Positions 55,493-64,000 of a stretch of DNA of 64,000 bases are shown here, piece by piece. The notes beneath the pieces are model-generated. The model made no database searches, was not told the origin of the DNA, and saw only the letters and a program-made list of their open reading frames with translations. Positions within the stretch are counted from its first letter, which is position 1. Every line of letters begins with the position of its first letter. The position numbers and the translations under genes were made by a program. This stretch comes from JAPOXR01 sp963662395 (GTDB lineage: Bacteria; Pseudomonadota; Alphaproteobacteria; Rhodobacterales; Rhodobacteraceae), in assembly GCA_963662395.1 (NCBI GenBank), contig OY759511.1, forward strand, positions 4,526,001 to 4,590,000, in the 5' to 3' direction.

Positions 55493-55837
55493 CACCAGGA
55501 GAAAGGTGGCGGCGTGCCGACTCCGCAGGCAATTGCAATCGCTCCGGGACTGACCGGAGCAGACAATGGACCAGTGTCGGGCCACGCCGGGGCCGCGATG
55601 ATGGTCCATGGCTCGGCACTGTCGGCAATGGGTCGCCGGCCGGGGCACCGCCACTCCCGGAGATCGGGATCGATGCCTTGGCATGGCTGAACCGGCACCA
55701 TGTTCAGGCGGTGTCCGTACGGCTGTGGCAGAATTGCCGATCCTGGCCGAAAGCCGGTGCAGGGACAGGAAATTCATGGAGTCCGACCGCTGAATCGGTG
55801 TAGGGAGCCAGCCCTGATCCACGAAAGGCGAATTCCA
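55493..55837. other. Intergenic region upstream of DAHP synthase
   Basis: 345 bases without a credible gene. No leader peptide or terminator-antiterminator was recognised; frames here continue from the neighbours by chance. Confidence 0.4.
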
Positions 55838-57226
55838 ATGCCCACAGATTGGCAAAAGGCAGGGTGGCGCAGCAAGCCGCGCGTGCAGATGCCTGATTTT
55901 ACTGATGCTTCCGCACTGAACAGGGTTCAGGAGAAGCTGGGCAGCTATCCGCCGCTGGTTTTTGCCGGCGAGGCCCGCACGCTGAAGAGCGAACTGGCCA
56001 GGGCTTGTGATGGCAAGGCGTTTCTCCTGCAGGGCGGCGACTGTGCCGAGAGCTTTGCCGAATTTGATGCCGACAGCATCAGGGACACCTTCCGGGTGCT
56101 GCTTCAGATGGCCATGGTGTTGACCTTTGGCGCAAGATGTCCGGTGATCAAGGTCGGAAGGATGGCCGGGCAATTCGCCAAGCCTCGTTCGGCCGACACG
56201 GAAACCAGGGATGGTGTCGAACTGCCCAGCTACCGCGGCGACATCATCAACGATATCGAATTCAGCGCCGACGCCAGGGTACCGGGTCCGGATCGGATGC
56301 TGCAGGCCTACCTCCAGTCAGCGGCAACCCTGAACCTGTTGCGCGCATTCAGCCAGGGTGGATACGCCGATATTCACGGGGTGCATTCCTGGACGCTGGG
56401 ATTCACCGAATCGGCCAGGGTGGCCAAGTACCACGACCTCGCCTCCAGGATTACCGATTCCCTCGACTTCATGACGGCAGCCGGCGTTGACGGAGAGCAG
56501 ATTCACGCCCTTCGATCGGTCGATTTCTACACCAGCCATGAAGCGCTTCTCCTGGAATACGAGGAGGCGTTGTGCCGGACCGATTCGACGTCAGGCCTGC
56601 CGGTGGCCGGGTCGGGACACCTGTTGTGGATCGGCGACAGGACCCGGCAGCCGGATGGCGCCCATGTCGAGTTCCTGCGCGGGGTCCAGAACCCGCTCGG
56701 CATCAAGTGCGGCCCGTCCTTGGCCCCTACCGATCTCAACCGGCTGATCGACAGGCTGAACCCGCAAAATGAGCCCGGCCGGATCACCCTCATCGCCCGT
56801 TTTGGCGCCGGCAAGGTAGGCAACCATCTGCCAGCCCTGGTTCGAACCGTCAGGGAGCACGGCCATCACGTGGTCTGGAGTTGCGACCCGATGCATGGCA
56901 ACACCGTCAAGTCGGCAAGTGGCTACAAGACAAGGCGCTTCGAGAATGTCCTGGCCGAGGTGAGGGAGTTTTTCCAGGTTCATGCCGCCGAAGGGAGCTA
57001 TCCGGGCGGCGTGCATATCGAGATGACCGGCAAGGATGTCACCGAATGCACCGGTGGAGTCAGCGCGGTGTCCGACGAGGATCTGCAGGACCGTTATCAC
57101 ACCGCATGCGATCCGCGGCTGAACTCGTCACAAGCGCTCGAACTCGCTTTCATGGTCGCGGAAGAACTGGCCGAGGCCCGGCTGTCCAGGGATGCGGGAT
57201 CGGTCGGCATGTCTGCCGCCGGCTGA
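55838..57226 (+). CDS. 3-deoxy-7-phosphoheptulonate synthase, class II
   Basis: 462 residues from ATG 55838. Class II (plant-type) DAHP synthase condenses phosphoenolpyruvate and erythrose 4-phosphate, the entry to the shikimate pathway. Motifs are FAGEARTLKSELARACDGKA, LQGGDCAESFAEF, KVGRMAGQFAKPRS, NLLRAFSQGGYADI, SHEALLLEYEEALCR, ARFGAGKVGNHLPALV and WSCDPMHGNTVKSA. The metal-binding Cys, His, Glu and Asp are in place. It appears to be a single gene. Confidence 0.96.
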   Translation: MPTDWQKAGWRSKPRVQMPDFTDASALNRVQEKLGSYPPLVFAGEARTLKSELARACDGKAFLLQGGDCAESFAEFDADSIRDTFRVLLQMAMVLTFGARCPVIKVGRMAGQFAKPRSADTETRDGVELPSYRGDIINDIEFSADARVPGPDRMLQAYLQSAATLNLLRAFSQGGYADIHGVHSWTLGFTESARVAKYHDLASRITDSLDFMTAAGVDGEQIHALRSVDFYTSHEALLLEYEEALCRTDSTSGLPVAGSGHLLWIGDRTRQPDGAHVEFLRGVQNPLGIKCGPSLAPTDLNRLIDRLNPQNEPGRITLIARFGAGKVGNHLPALVRTVREHGHHVVWSCDPMHGNTVKSASGYKTRRFENVLAEVREFFQVHAAEGSYPGGVHIEMTGKDVTECTGGVSAVSDEDLQDRYHTACDPRLNSSQALELAFMVAEELAEARLSRDAGSVGMSAAG

Positions 57227-57959
57227 CCCCCGCCGGGGATATGCAACCCTGCGCGGCAACGCGCCTCCTCGCCCCTCGGCGACAGCCTCTGGCCCGAAGC
57301 CCCGTATCACCACCGATTTCGTGACCGAGCGCGGGGCTTGGCAACCTCGCTCACTCGTGCCGCATGGCCTGATGACCGTGGTACGGATCGTGCCTCCGGT
57401 CGCGATTGCCACCGACGTGCCAACCACCACTCCCGGCAGGCGGCAACATCGCTCGGGCTGCCCACCCCATGTCACCGCACTCCTCCGTCATGCCGATGCC
57501 GTCCTGTCAGTACTGGCCCCCGACACGTACAGCAATGTGCTGCCCTGAAATCGCTCGGCGAGGGCAGAGCCAAGGACTTCGGGAGCGTAGCGCGGCTGGA
57601 TCTGCGGACCCGCATGGGCCGGGCACGGCCGGGAATCGCGCACATGAGGGGGTCGAAGAAAACTCCGGAGCCGAAGAATCCGGACCATGAGGCGAGACGT
57701 TTCGCTGTTGCGCCCATCGGGTCCGAGTGGCGGATCGCGTCGAAGAAGGGTGGCGCTTACCGAAGGCGTGACCGGTTGCGACAGCGGAACGAATATGGAA
57801 TTCGGGATCGTGGGGGGTGTTTGCCCCGAGAACGAGGTTTGTGCCTCCAGGGACTGCGCCTTGGCCGGTGTCGTCGCGATGTGGCTTGAGGCGCGTGGAG
57901 GGCCAGTCTGCCGTGCAATCCCGGAGAAACGCTGGCAGTCGGTCGCGGTCCAGCGTCCG
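57227..57959. other. Accessory stretch without a recognised gene
   Basis: About 730 bases between DAHP synthase and a frameshifted small gene. Several frames are open on both strands, including a long minus-strand one, but none has family motifs or a ribosome-binding site. Composition differs from the flanking housekeeping genes, and this looks like eroded inserted DNA. Confidence 0.35.
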
Positions 57960-58429
57960 ATGACTGGCTTGTTTCTGTCGAATGATGCGATCGTCCGATT
58001 GCAATCGATCGACAAGCAGGTGAGGATATTCCAGATGCCCGCTGACTGGAAAGGCGTGGCCGCCATAAGCAACGGAATTTCAGCGCCGTAGCGGAAGACG
58101 GGGAGGTCTGCCGGATCTACCAACGCCAGAACCTGAATGACGATCTGGACTTTTCCTGTGGCCTGGCGCTGATGCGGCGCGACAGAAAGCCACTGAGCCT
58201 GGTTCGCTACAATGGGGCGAGCCATGTGCACGGGGAGATCCGTTACGCCTGCCATATACATCGCGCCACGGCTGAGGCGCTCGCCGCAGGGAGGAAAGTC
58301 GACAGCCATGCCGTGGGAACCGATCGGTACAGGACCGTGGAGGGAGCGCTCGCCTGCCTGATAGATGACTGTGGCGTCAAGGGCCTTTCCGCGAAGCATG
58401 ACGAGCGGAGCTTGTTCGATGGCACTTGA
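57960..58429 (+). pseudogene. Small hypothetical gene upstream of DUF1828, apparently frameshifted
   Basis: The 5' part reads MTGLFLSNDAIVRLQSIDKQ to about 58070, and the 3' part in another frame reads NFSAVAEDGEVCRIYQRQNL, FSCGLALMRRDRKPLSLVRY, CHIHRATAEAL and DRYRTVEGALACLIDDCGVK to TGA 58429. The two join if one base is missing near 58072. The C-terminal pattern resembles the DUF6978-type protein that I recall next to DUF1828 genes. An ATG at 58172 could alternatively start a shortened 85-residue product. Its end overlaps the next gene by 11 bases, so the pair was probably co-translated. Confidence 0.5.
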
Positions 58430-59201
58430 TCGGACGCAACTGGAGAGGCTGCTGTGTGAGCGCCCATGCGCAGAGGTCGGATTACACCAACGCGAGGACG
58501 ATGTGCTGATGATTGAATCACCGTTCACGTTCCCGGATGGCGATCACTTCCCGATCTACCTGTCCGAGACGGCGGCCGGAGGGGTGAAACTCAGTGATCG
58601 TGGCCATACTCTGATGCATGTGAGCTACGAGCACGACGTGGAACTGTTCTATGAGGGCACCCGTGCGTCATTGCGTGAGCAATTCGTGCGTGAGAGCGGA
58701 ATCGAGGAGGACAAGGGCATCTTTTCCACCGAGGCGCCACCAGACCAGTTGACGGCGGCGCTGTTCAGGTTCGGGCAAGCGTTGACGAAGATTCATGACT
58801 TGACGTTCCCGAGTCGCGAAAAGATCTCCTCGACGTTCTACGAGGATTTGCGCGGGCTGGTCTTCACCATCCTGGACGAGGAAGCTGTCAAGACCGACTA
58901 CATTCTTCCCGAGGTTCCGGACGGCAATCACTATCCGGTCGACTACAGTATTGAGGGGAAGGACGGAAGGCCGGTGTTTCTATACGGCATTTCGGGCCGC
59001 GACAAGGCGCGGTTGACGACAATCATGCTGTCACATTTTCTGCTTCACGGCGTGTCCTTCGACTCGGTCATCGTGTTTGCCGGTCAGAAGGAGATTCCAC
59101 GGCTGGATCTTGCACGGCTGACCAATGTTGCCGGAACTGCGGTGGCCTCGCTCGAGGCGGAAAATGATCTTCGTCGAAAGATCGACCGCCTCGCCGCGTG
59201 A
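58419..59201 (+). CDS. DUF1828/DUF1829 domain protein
   Basis: 260 residues from ATG 58419. The N-terminal DUF1828 part shows DDVLMIESPFTFPDGDHFPIYL, KLSDRGHTLMHVSYEHDVE and REQFVRESGIEEDKGIF; the later part (DYILPEVPDGNHYPVDYSIEGK, PVFLYGISGRDKARLTTIML) is DUF1829-like. The function is unknown; relatives are scattered in accessory regions and sometimes next to restriction or toxin genes. GC content and codon use look less biased than in neighbouring housekeeping genes, suggesting transfer. It overlaps the frameshifted gene upstream. Confidence 0.75.
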   Translation: MALDRTQLERLLCERPCAEVGLHQREDDVLMIESPFTFPDGDHFPIYLSETAAGGVKLSDRGHTLMHVSYEHDVELFYEGTRASLREQFVRESGIEEDKGIFSTEAPPDQLTAALFRFGQALTKIHDLTFPSREKISSTFYEDLRGLVFTILDEEAVKTDYILPEVPDGNHYPVDYSIEGKDGRPVFLYGISGRDKARLTTIMLSHFLLHGVSFDSVIVFAGQKEIPRLDLARLTNVAGTAVASLEAENDLRRKIDRLAA

Positions 59202-59516
59202 ACGTGTGCCGGTGCGTGTCGATCATGCCGCGATGAGATTCCGGGACTGTGCCTGGCGCAGGTCTCCCGAAACCTGGGTGCCCATGAATTTCTTGCTCAC
59301 TCCGGTTTCGCTTGCCCGGGGGAAGAACCTCCTGACCGGCACAGGTATCATTGGTGGAGGTGACCTGCTTGCCGGGCCCCACCTCCCCGTCTTGTGTATC
59401 GATGCAGGAATTGACGTCCGTCTCGAGTTCGGTGATCGAGCGATGCACGCCCCTCTGCAGGCCAGCACCATCCGGAACCCCCGATTGTTCAGGCCGACGA
59501 TTTCCGCATGGCAGAG
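59202..59516 (-). pseudogene. Possible IS630-type transposase remnant
   Basis: On the minus strand around 59370-59450, GVHRSITELETDVNSCIDTQ resembles the late helix of IS630-family transposases (GVFRSVTELEAAINRY type). The rest of the gene cannot be followed and no ends were found. The remainder of these 315 bases holds no recognisable feature. Confidence 0.3.
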
Positions 59517-60329
59517 TCAGTGCTGGCCCTGATGGCCTGACCGAACCACCTGTTCGCAGTAACTGGCCAGGCTCTTGCGGTCGTCGAACCGGGAGACGGC
59601 CACCGGTTCGTGGTAGACCAGCTCGACCGAGCCTCGCTCTCCCGTTGCCAGAACCTTGAGCATGTGTCCAGCCAGCGCCATTTCGCCCCAGAAGCCATAG
59701 AAGCGCCGGTCCTGGCCGGGCGGAGCGCGGTAGTTCACCGTGGCCGGCTGCACATGGAGCCGGTCGCGAAGCCTGTCATCGAACATGGCGGCAAACAGGG
59801 TCGGTTTGAAGGACAGCACCCGCAACCCGTCAGTGCTGGTCCCCTCCGGAAAGAACAGCAGGGTATCGCCACGCAGGAATCGCTTGATGAAGCGACTCCT
59901 CTGCTGTCTTGCCTGGCGGCGGTCGCGCTCGATGAAGACGGCGCCGGTGGTCCTGGCAAGAACCCCGATTCCGAACCATCTGCTGATTTCACTTTTCGCC
60001 ACGAAGAAGACACGCTGGTGGGAATTCATGACCAGGATGTCCAGCCAGGAGACATGGTTGGCGACTGTTGCCCCCGCCATCCGCATGGGCGTCCCCCTGA
60101 CGCTGAGCCTTATCCCCATGAGACGCAGGCTGGTCCGGCTGGCAAACCTGGTGATATCCGGTGTGACCGGCCGGCCAAACGGCCATTCGAACAGCCGGAC
60201 CAGCCAGAAAACGACCAGCAATCCGTAGATGACCACGGCCACCATCATCCAGGTAACGACAAACCTTGCGTAATGGCGCAGGCCAAGAGAAATCGGTTCT
60301 GGAAGCGTGTCCGGGCCCCGGTCACTCAC
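59517..60329 (-). CDS. Lysophospholipid acyltransferase, OlsA/PlsC-like
   Basis: 270 residues. One membrane helix near residues 24-46 anchors the acyltransferase domain, with NHVSWLD (HX4D catalytic motif) and FPEGTSTDG (substrate phosphate site). Because it overlaps the olsB-like gene upstream by 4 bases, the likely role is OlsA: adding the second acyl chain to lyso-ornithine lipid. A PlsC function in phosphatidic acid synthesis is the alternative. Confidence 0.85.
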   Translation of the reverse strand: MSDRGPDTLPEPISLGLRHYARFVVTWMMVAVVIYGLLVVFWLVRLFEWPFGRPVTPDITRFASRTSLRLMGIRLSVRGTPMRMAGATVANHVSWLDILVMNSHQRVFFVAKSEISRWFGIGVLARTTGAVFIERDRRQARQQRSRFIKRFLRGDTLLFFPEGTSTDGLRVLSFKPTLFAAMFDDRLRDRLHVQPATVNYRAPPGQDRRFYGFWGEMALAGHMLKVLATGERGSVELVYHEPVAVSRFDDRKSLASYCEQVVRSGHQGQH

Positions 60330-61105
60330 TGCCGGCCCCAGTGTTGCACGTAATAGTTCCGGTGGCGTGACGACATCCGTTCGGTGTCCATCACCAGGCA
60401 GACATCGATCGTGTTGAACTCGTGGTCGATGAATGCACCGTCGCCAACGAAACCTCCCAGGCGCAGATATGCCTTGATGAGGGATGGAATGGAGTCCATC
60501 GCCCGCCTGCGGTCCACGTCTTCATCCCGGAGCTGGTCAAGCGAGACATAGTGCTCGCGCCGCGCTCTCACCCGCATGTCCTCCGGTGCCAGGTGATGGC
60601 GATGAAGATAGGCAAGTGGTTCGGCCAGCGCCGCGATGTCGGTTCCGTGAAAGCTGGCTACGCCGAACATGATCTCGATCTCGTTGTCGAGGACGTAGCT
60701 TGCCAGGCCACGCCATAGCTGGAACATGGCCGAACTGGCCCGGTAGTCGCGATGAACACAGGAGCGGCCGAGCTCGACCAGGGTCCTGCCGGAATCGATC
60801 AGTGCCGAGAGGTCGTACTCGCTGCTGGAGTAGAAACCGCATTCCCGCATGGCCACTTCTCCTCGAAGCAGCCGATAGACGCCGACAACATGTTCCTGCG
60901 CCGATTCGTCGCGGTTGCGATCAATGAGGACCAGGTGATCAAACCAGGGATCAAGACTGTCGGCCTCGATCTGTTGCTCGTGATCGATTCCATCGCCGCC
61001 CGCTCCGAACTCCTCGACGAATACCCGGTAGCGAAGGCGTTTCGCCGCCACGAGATCATTCTCCTCGGTGGCAATGCACATCTCGAGCCGGGCACCGTCG
61101 GTCAT
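60326..61105 (-). CDS. olsB: L-ornithine N-alpha-acyltransferase, OlsB-like
   Basis: 259 residues from ATG 61105. GNAT-fold acyltransferase that moves a 3-hydroxyacyl group from ACP to ornithine, giving lyso-ornithine lipid. Segments are AAKRLRYRVFVEEFGAGGDG, D-WFDHLVLID, VGVYRLLRG, GFYSSSEYDL, LVELGRSCVHRDYR and FGVASFHGTD. It is the first gene of the olsB-olsA pair. Ornithine lipids are phosphorus-free membrane lipids, useful in low-phosphate water. Confidence 0.88.
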   Translation of the reverse strand: MTDGARLEMCIATEENDLVAAKRLRYRVFVEEFGAGGDGIDHEQQIEADSLDPWFDHLVLIDRNRDESAQEHVVGVYRLLRGEVAMRECGFYSSSEYDLSALIDSGRTLVELGRSCVHRDYRASSAMFQLWRGLASYVLDNEIEIMFGVASFHGTDIAALAEPLAYLHRHHLAPEDMRVRARREHYVSLDQLRDEDVDRRRAMDSIPSLIKAYLRLGGFVGDGAFIDHEFNTIDVCLVMDTERMSSRHRNYYVQHWGRQ

Positions 61106-61190
61106 TGACGGGCTCCGCAGGGGGTTCGGCAGCCCATGAGGGGAAGGGGCATGCCAGGCCGGCAGGGTCGGGTCGGCGGGGCGGGAGTGT

Positions 61191-61952
61191 TCATCGGCAA
61201 CTCTCGAGGCCGACGACCGCACCATTCAGCACCACCTTGCCGACATTCTCGAAATTGACCGTTATGGTCGTTCCGGCGATCGACTGGATCTGCCCCTCTC
61301 CCCATGTCTCCTGCCGCGGGTTTCGAACCAGCATGCCGGGCTCCAGCGCATAATTGACATCGAGCATCACTCCCATGTGACCGGAGTCGGCCTTGCCCTC
61401 CCCGGTGGTCATGGCCGTGTCGGGGCCCAGCCGTTCGAGCTGTCCCTGGTAGCGTCCGATCTTTCGGCGGTAGCTGGATGCGGCCTCGGCAAATCCGGCA
61501 ATCTCGTCCTCGTCGAGGGTGCGCACCACCCTGGCCGGCGAGCCGACCAGCAACGAGTACTCCGGAAAGACCTTGCCTTCGGTCACCAGGGCGCAGGCAC
61601 CAACCACCGAATTCGCCCCGATACGGGCACCGTTGAGGATCGTGGCTCCCATACCGACCAGGCATCCGTCATCAATGACGCAGCCATGCAATATTGCCCG
61701 ATGGCCGACCGTGCAGCGCTTCCCGACCGTGCAGGGAAAGCCGGGATCGGTATGGATGATGCAGCCATCCTGGATGTTGCTGCCTTCGCCCACGCTGATC
61801 GGCTCGTTGTCTCCCCGCAACGTGGCGCCGAACCAGATCGACACGTCATCGGAGATGGTGACCTTGCCGACCAGGTTGGCATCGGGGGCGATCCAGAAGG
61901 AGTCGGTATCGGGAAGCGAGGGCCCGGTTCCTTCAAGTGCGTACAGAGTCAT
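61191..61952 (-). CDS. Gamma-carbonic anhydrase-like protein fused to DUF3553
   Basis: 253 residues. Residues 15-175 form a left-handed beta-helix of the gamma-carbonic anhydrase/PaaY group, with zinc His67 (IIHTD), His84 (VGHRA) and His89 (LHG). Residues about 203-252 (LEPGMLVRNPRQETWGEGQI, QSIAGTTITVNFENVGKVVL) match DUF3553, usually a separate protein of 60-odd residues in alphaproteobacteria. No stop separates the parts. DUF3553 resembles UvrD/CarD-like Tudor domains. Its start overlaps gmk by 4 bases. The fusion could be real or could come from loss of a stop and start pair. Confidence 0.88.
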   Translation of the reverse strand: MTLYALEGTGPSLPDTDSFWIAPDANLVGKVTISDDVSIWFGATLRGDNEPISVGEGSNIQDGCIIHTDPGFPCTVGKRCTVGHRAILHGCVIDDGCLVGMGATILNGARIGANSVVGACALVTEGKVFPEYSLLVGSPARVVRTLDEDEIAGFAEAASSYRRKIGRYQGQLERLGPDTAMTTGEGKADSGHMGVMLDVNYALEPGMLVRNPRQETWGEGQIQSIAGTTITVNFENVGKVVLNGAVVGLESCR

Positions 61953-62599
61953 CCCCGGGTCTCTGCGAATTCCCGGTCGAGCGAATACACCAGCCCCGCC
62001 AGGTCAAGCCGCCGGGTCCTGCGCAGCCGTTCGGCTTCCACAATTGCCTTGATCTGTTCAAGAACGCTGTCTAAATCATTGTTTATCAGCACATAATCGT
62101 ATTCAGGCCAATGGTCGATCTCACCGCGAGCCTTTCGCATGCGCTCGTCAACCGTTTGCGCGCAATCGAGGCCCCGGGATTGCAACCGTCGTCGCAGCTC
62201 GGCGATCGAAGGTGGAAGCACGAATATGGAGACGGTGTCGGCGACGTAGCTGGAATTGCGAATCTGCTGGCTGCCCTGCCAGTCGATATCAAAAACGATA
62301 TCGCCGGCACTGTCGATTGCGCTCTCCACCGGCGCCTTTGGCGAGCCATACATATGCCCGAATACCCGGGCAAATTCGAGGAACATTCCAGCCTCGACCA
62401 TTTCGGCAAATTCCGAATCGGATCGGAAGAAATACTCGCGCCCGTCCTGCTCGCCCGGCCGGGGCGGGCGAGTTGTCGCCGATATCGAAAACGAAATCCG
62501 TGAGTCCCATTCGATCAGTCGTCGGGCGAGGGTTGTCTTCCCGACACCCGACGGTGACGACAAGATGATCAGCAATCCCCTGCGTTCGCCCTCACTCAT
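61949..62599 (-). CDS. gmk: Guanylate kinase
   Basis: 216 residues. P-loop SSPSGVGKTTLARRL, GMP-binding TTRPPRPGEQDGREYFF, and the lid region VFGHMYGSPKAPVESA. It phosphorylates GMP to GDP. It is followed by the carbonic-anhydrase-like gene with ATGA overlap. The yicC gene that often precedes gmk is not present upstream; a 397-base stretch is there instead. Confidence 0.96.
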   Translation of the reverse strand: MSEGERRGLLIILSSPSGVGKTTLARRLIEWDSRISFSISATTRPPRPGEQDGREYFFRSDSEFAEMVEAGMFLEFARVFGHMYGSPKAPVESAIDSAGDIVFDIDWQGSQQIRNSSYVADTVSIFVLPPSIAELRRRLQSRGLDCAQTVDERMRKARGEIDHWPEYDYVLINNDLDSVLEQIKAIVEAERLRRTRRLDLAGLVYSLDREFAETRG

Positions 62600-62996
62600 C
62601 CAATTCCTCTCGGCACCGACATTTCCCGGGGTTCCTATACCTTAAACCGCTACACTTAAAGGTTGGAAAATGAGCCGGTCGCCTTCGGCCGGTGATCGCG
62701 AGGCGGCAGAATGGAGACCTGGCCCGACGATCAACAGCTGCTGCATCCCTTCGCACCGGCCGATGCCGGAATGACCGGGGATGGAGGATCCTCCGGTCTC
62801 TCGGCGGGAAATCCCGAGGGGGGACGAGACCGGCACGCGGCCTCATTGGCACCATGGCCGGCCCGTATCGCGAGGCAGGCAGGGGGTTGACCCGGCTCGT
62901 CAATCCGCTCTCGAGGCAGCGCCTGGCAGCCATGTCCCCGGAGCCTGCACGGGCGTCCGGACGGTTCCATTCCGGAGGTCCCGCCGCCCTCGCTCC
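62600..62996. other. Intergenic region upstream of gmk
   Basis: 397 bases between the end of the PrpF-type gene and gmk, with no recognisable gene. The part next to gmk (62630-62670) is AT-richer and probably carries its promoter. Confidence 0.4.
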
Positions 62997-64000
62997 TCAG
63001 CCATGTGCCCAGATTGCCCGGGGAACCATGACCTCGCCGCGGGCAATGAGCCTTGCGGTGCGCGTGATGCCGGCCGAGACAAACTCGAAGGGTGAGATTC
63101 TGTAGCACACCTGGACATCCATTGTGCCCATCGGATGCTCGATCACGACATTTGCCGGCGAGGCGTCAATTGATCGGGTGACCCCTTCCGCCACCGTCGC
63201 CGGTGCCAGTGCACAGGCAGCAAGACATTGCGACCCGGTTACGGCGAGCGTCGGATGCGTGGTCCAGGGCATGAAATACCTGGCGGCAAAGTGACCCCTT
63301 CCGCCCGGCGCGGCAACAAGACCGAATTTCGGCACCACCGACCGCGTGACATCGCCGAGCCCCATGCGCCAGCCTGCTTCCTTCCGGATTGCTTCCATGC
63401 GGGCAAACAGATCCGGCATGGAATCCAGTTCCCGATGGTCCTCGTGGCCGGAAATGCCGAAATCAACGGCACGCGCGATCACCATGGGCATGGCAACGTC
63501 GACGCATGATACCGGGATGCCTCCGATGTTCTCCATCGGTCGGCCAGTGGGAAACATCGACCCGGTGCGTGAGCCTGTCACCTCGAGGAAGTTCAATGCG
63601 ACCGGCGCGGCGCGGCCCGGAACGCCGTCGATAGCGGTCTCTCCCTCATATTGCACGACACCTCCCGGTGTCCTGACGACGGCCTCGATCAACGCCCCGG
63701 TATTCACCGCCCGGATTCTCACCCCGGTGACTGGCTCTCCGGCCGCGATCAGCCCCATCTCGATCGCTGCCGGAGCGACGCCAACCAGGATGTTGCCGCA
63801 GGTAGGTGCAAAATCGACGAGGCGTTCCTCGACCGACACCTGCGCAAAAAGGTAATCCACATCGGCGGAGGGGTCCCCTGACGGCGACAGGATTGCCGCC
63901 TTGGTGGTTACCGCCGTGCCGCCGCCGACCCCGTCGATATTGCGGGAATTGCCGGCACCGATGACGGCAACCAGGATCCTCGAGAGATGATCGCGGTCAT
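62997..64000 (-). CDS. PrpF/4-oxalomesaconate tautomerase-family protein, partial
   Basis: About 334 codons; the start lies beyond the right edge. Proteins of this DUF453 family have two diaminopimelate-epimerase-like domains and isomerise double bonds in tricarboxylic acids (PrpF aconitate isomerase, GalD oxalomesaconate tautomerase). Visible are NIDGVGGGTAVTTKAAILSP, VDYLFAQV, DFAPTCGNILVGVAPAAIE with the catalytic-type Cys, PGRAAPVALNFLEVTGSRTG and ENIGGIPVSCVDVAMPMV. Which substrate applies cannot be told. GGGTAVTTKAA differs slightly from the GGHPLTSK pattern I recall. Confidence 0.85.
   Translation of the reverse strand, partial: DRDHLSRILVAVIGAGNSRNIDGVGGGTAVTTKAAILSPSGDPSADVDYLFAQVSVEERLVDFAPTCGNILVGVAPAAIEMGLIAAGEPVTGVRIRAVNTGALIEAVVRTPGGVVQYEGETAIDGVPGRAAPVALNFLEVTGSRTGSMFPTGRPMENIGGIPVSCVDVAMPMVIARAVDFGISGHEDHRELDSMPDLFARMEAIRKEAGWRMGLGDVTRSVVPKFGLVAAPGGRGHFAARYFMPWTTHPTLAVTGSQCLAACALAPATVAEGVTRSIDASPANVVIEHPMGTMDVQVCYRISPFEFVSAGITRTARLIARGEVMVPRAIWAHG

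Noticed and set aside
57488..58528. A 346-codon open frame on the minus strand
   Set aside because: It lies opposite the DUF1828 gene and its partner, is Arg/Pro/Ser-rich, and has no motif or ribosome-binding site. The plus-strand reading has recognisable families.
1..64000. CRISPR arrays, prophage, rRNA operon or origin of replication
   Set aside because: No regularly spaced repeats, phage structural genes, rRNA motifs or clusters of DnaA boxes were seen on reading.

Overview
The window is about 64 kb of GC-rich chromosome from an alphaproteobacterium. The evidence is gene order: glnB-glnA, tRNA-Leu followed by tig-clpP-clpX, accB-accC-aat beside DUF2155 and NDUFA12 genes, rne divergent from a PBP1a-prfB pair, and a split parE-type gyrase B subunit. 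A DddP-type DMSP lyase, a LIV-type transporter linked to a dimethylglycine-dehydrogenase-like enzyme, and ornithine-lipid genes suggest a marine, possibly host-associated, lineage. That last point is inference.

Layout. 1-3.4 kb: partial parE and a divergent MATE exporter. 3.4-11.2 kb: an accessory, decaying stretch. It holds a proteasome-like Ntn-fold protein with a small partner, an IS5/IS427-type element split by an IS110 element, remnants of a second transposase, a serine resolvase and a Tn3-type transposase, and an orphan PD-(D/E)XK-like protein. 11.2-16.3 kb: dddP, glnA, glnB and NAD(P)HX repair. 16.4-24.7 kb: tRNA-Leu(UAG), tig-clpP-clpX, NDUFA12, mlaD, DUF2155, aat, accC-accB and a DsbA-like protein. 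24.7-31.7 kb: rne, PBP1a and prfB. 31.7-38 kb: bactofilin plus M23 peptidase, a large AsmA/YhdP-like protein, and queA. 38-46.4 kb: an MFS carrier, HNH nuclease, dsbB, a DedA/YqaA protein, a membrane hydrolase, tRNA-Leu(CAA), modABC, an intron-containing tRNA-Leu(UAA), and a MobA-like nucleotidyltransferase. 46.4-54.1 kb: a six-gene operon for uptake and oxidation of a probable N-methylated compound. 54.3-57.2 kb: a PQQ-type sugar dehydrogenase and class II DAHP synthase. 57.2-59.5 kb: a small accessory patch with a DUF1828 gene. 59.5-64 kb: olsA/olsB-like genes, a gamma-carbonic anhydrase fused to DUF3553, gmk, and a partial PrpF-type isomerase.

Two RNA-level signals stand out. The IS110 element (6017-7467) carries a bridge-RNA-like region. 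Its target loop can be read against the exact insertion site recovered from the interrupted IS5 transposase. The tRNA-Leu(UAA) gene is interrupted after U34 by a 214-nt group I intron with recognisable P, Q, R and S elements.

Gene functions rest on motif and family recognition by eye. No searches were run.
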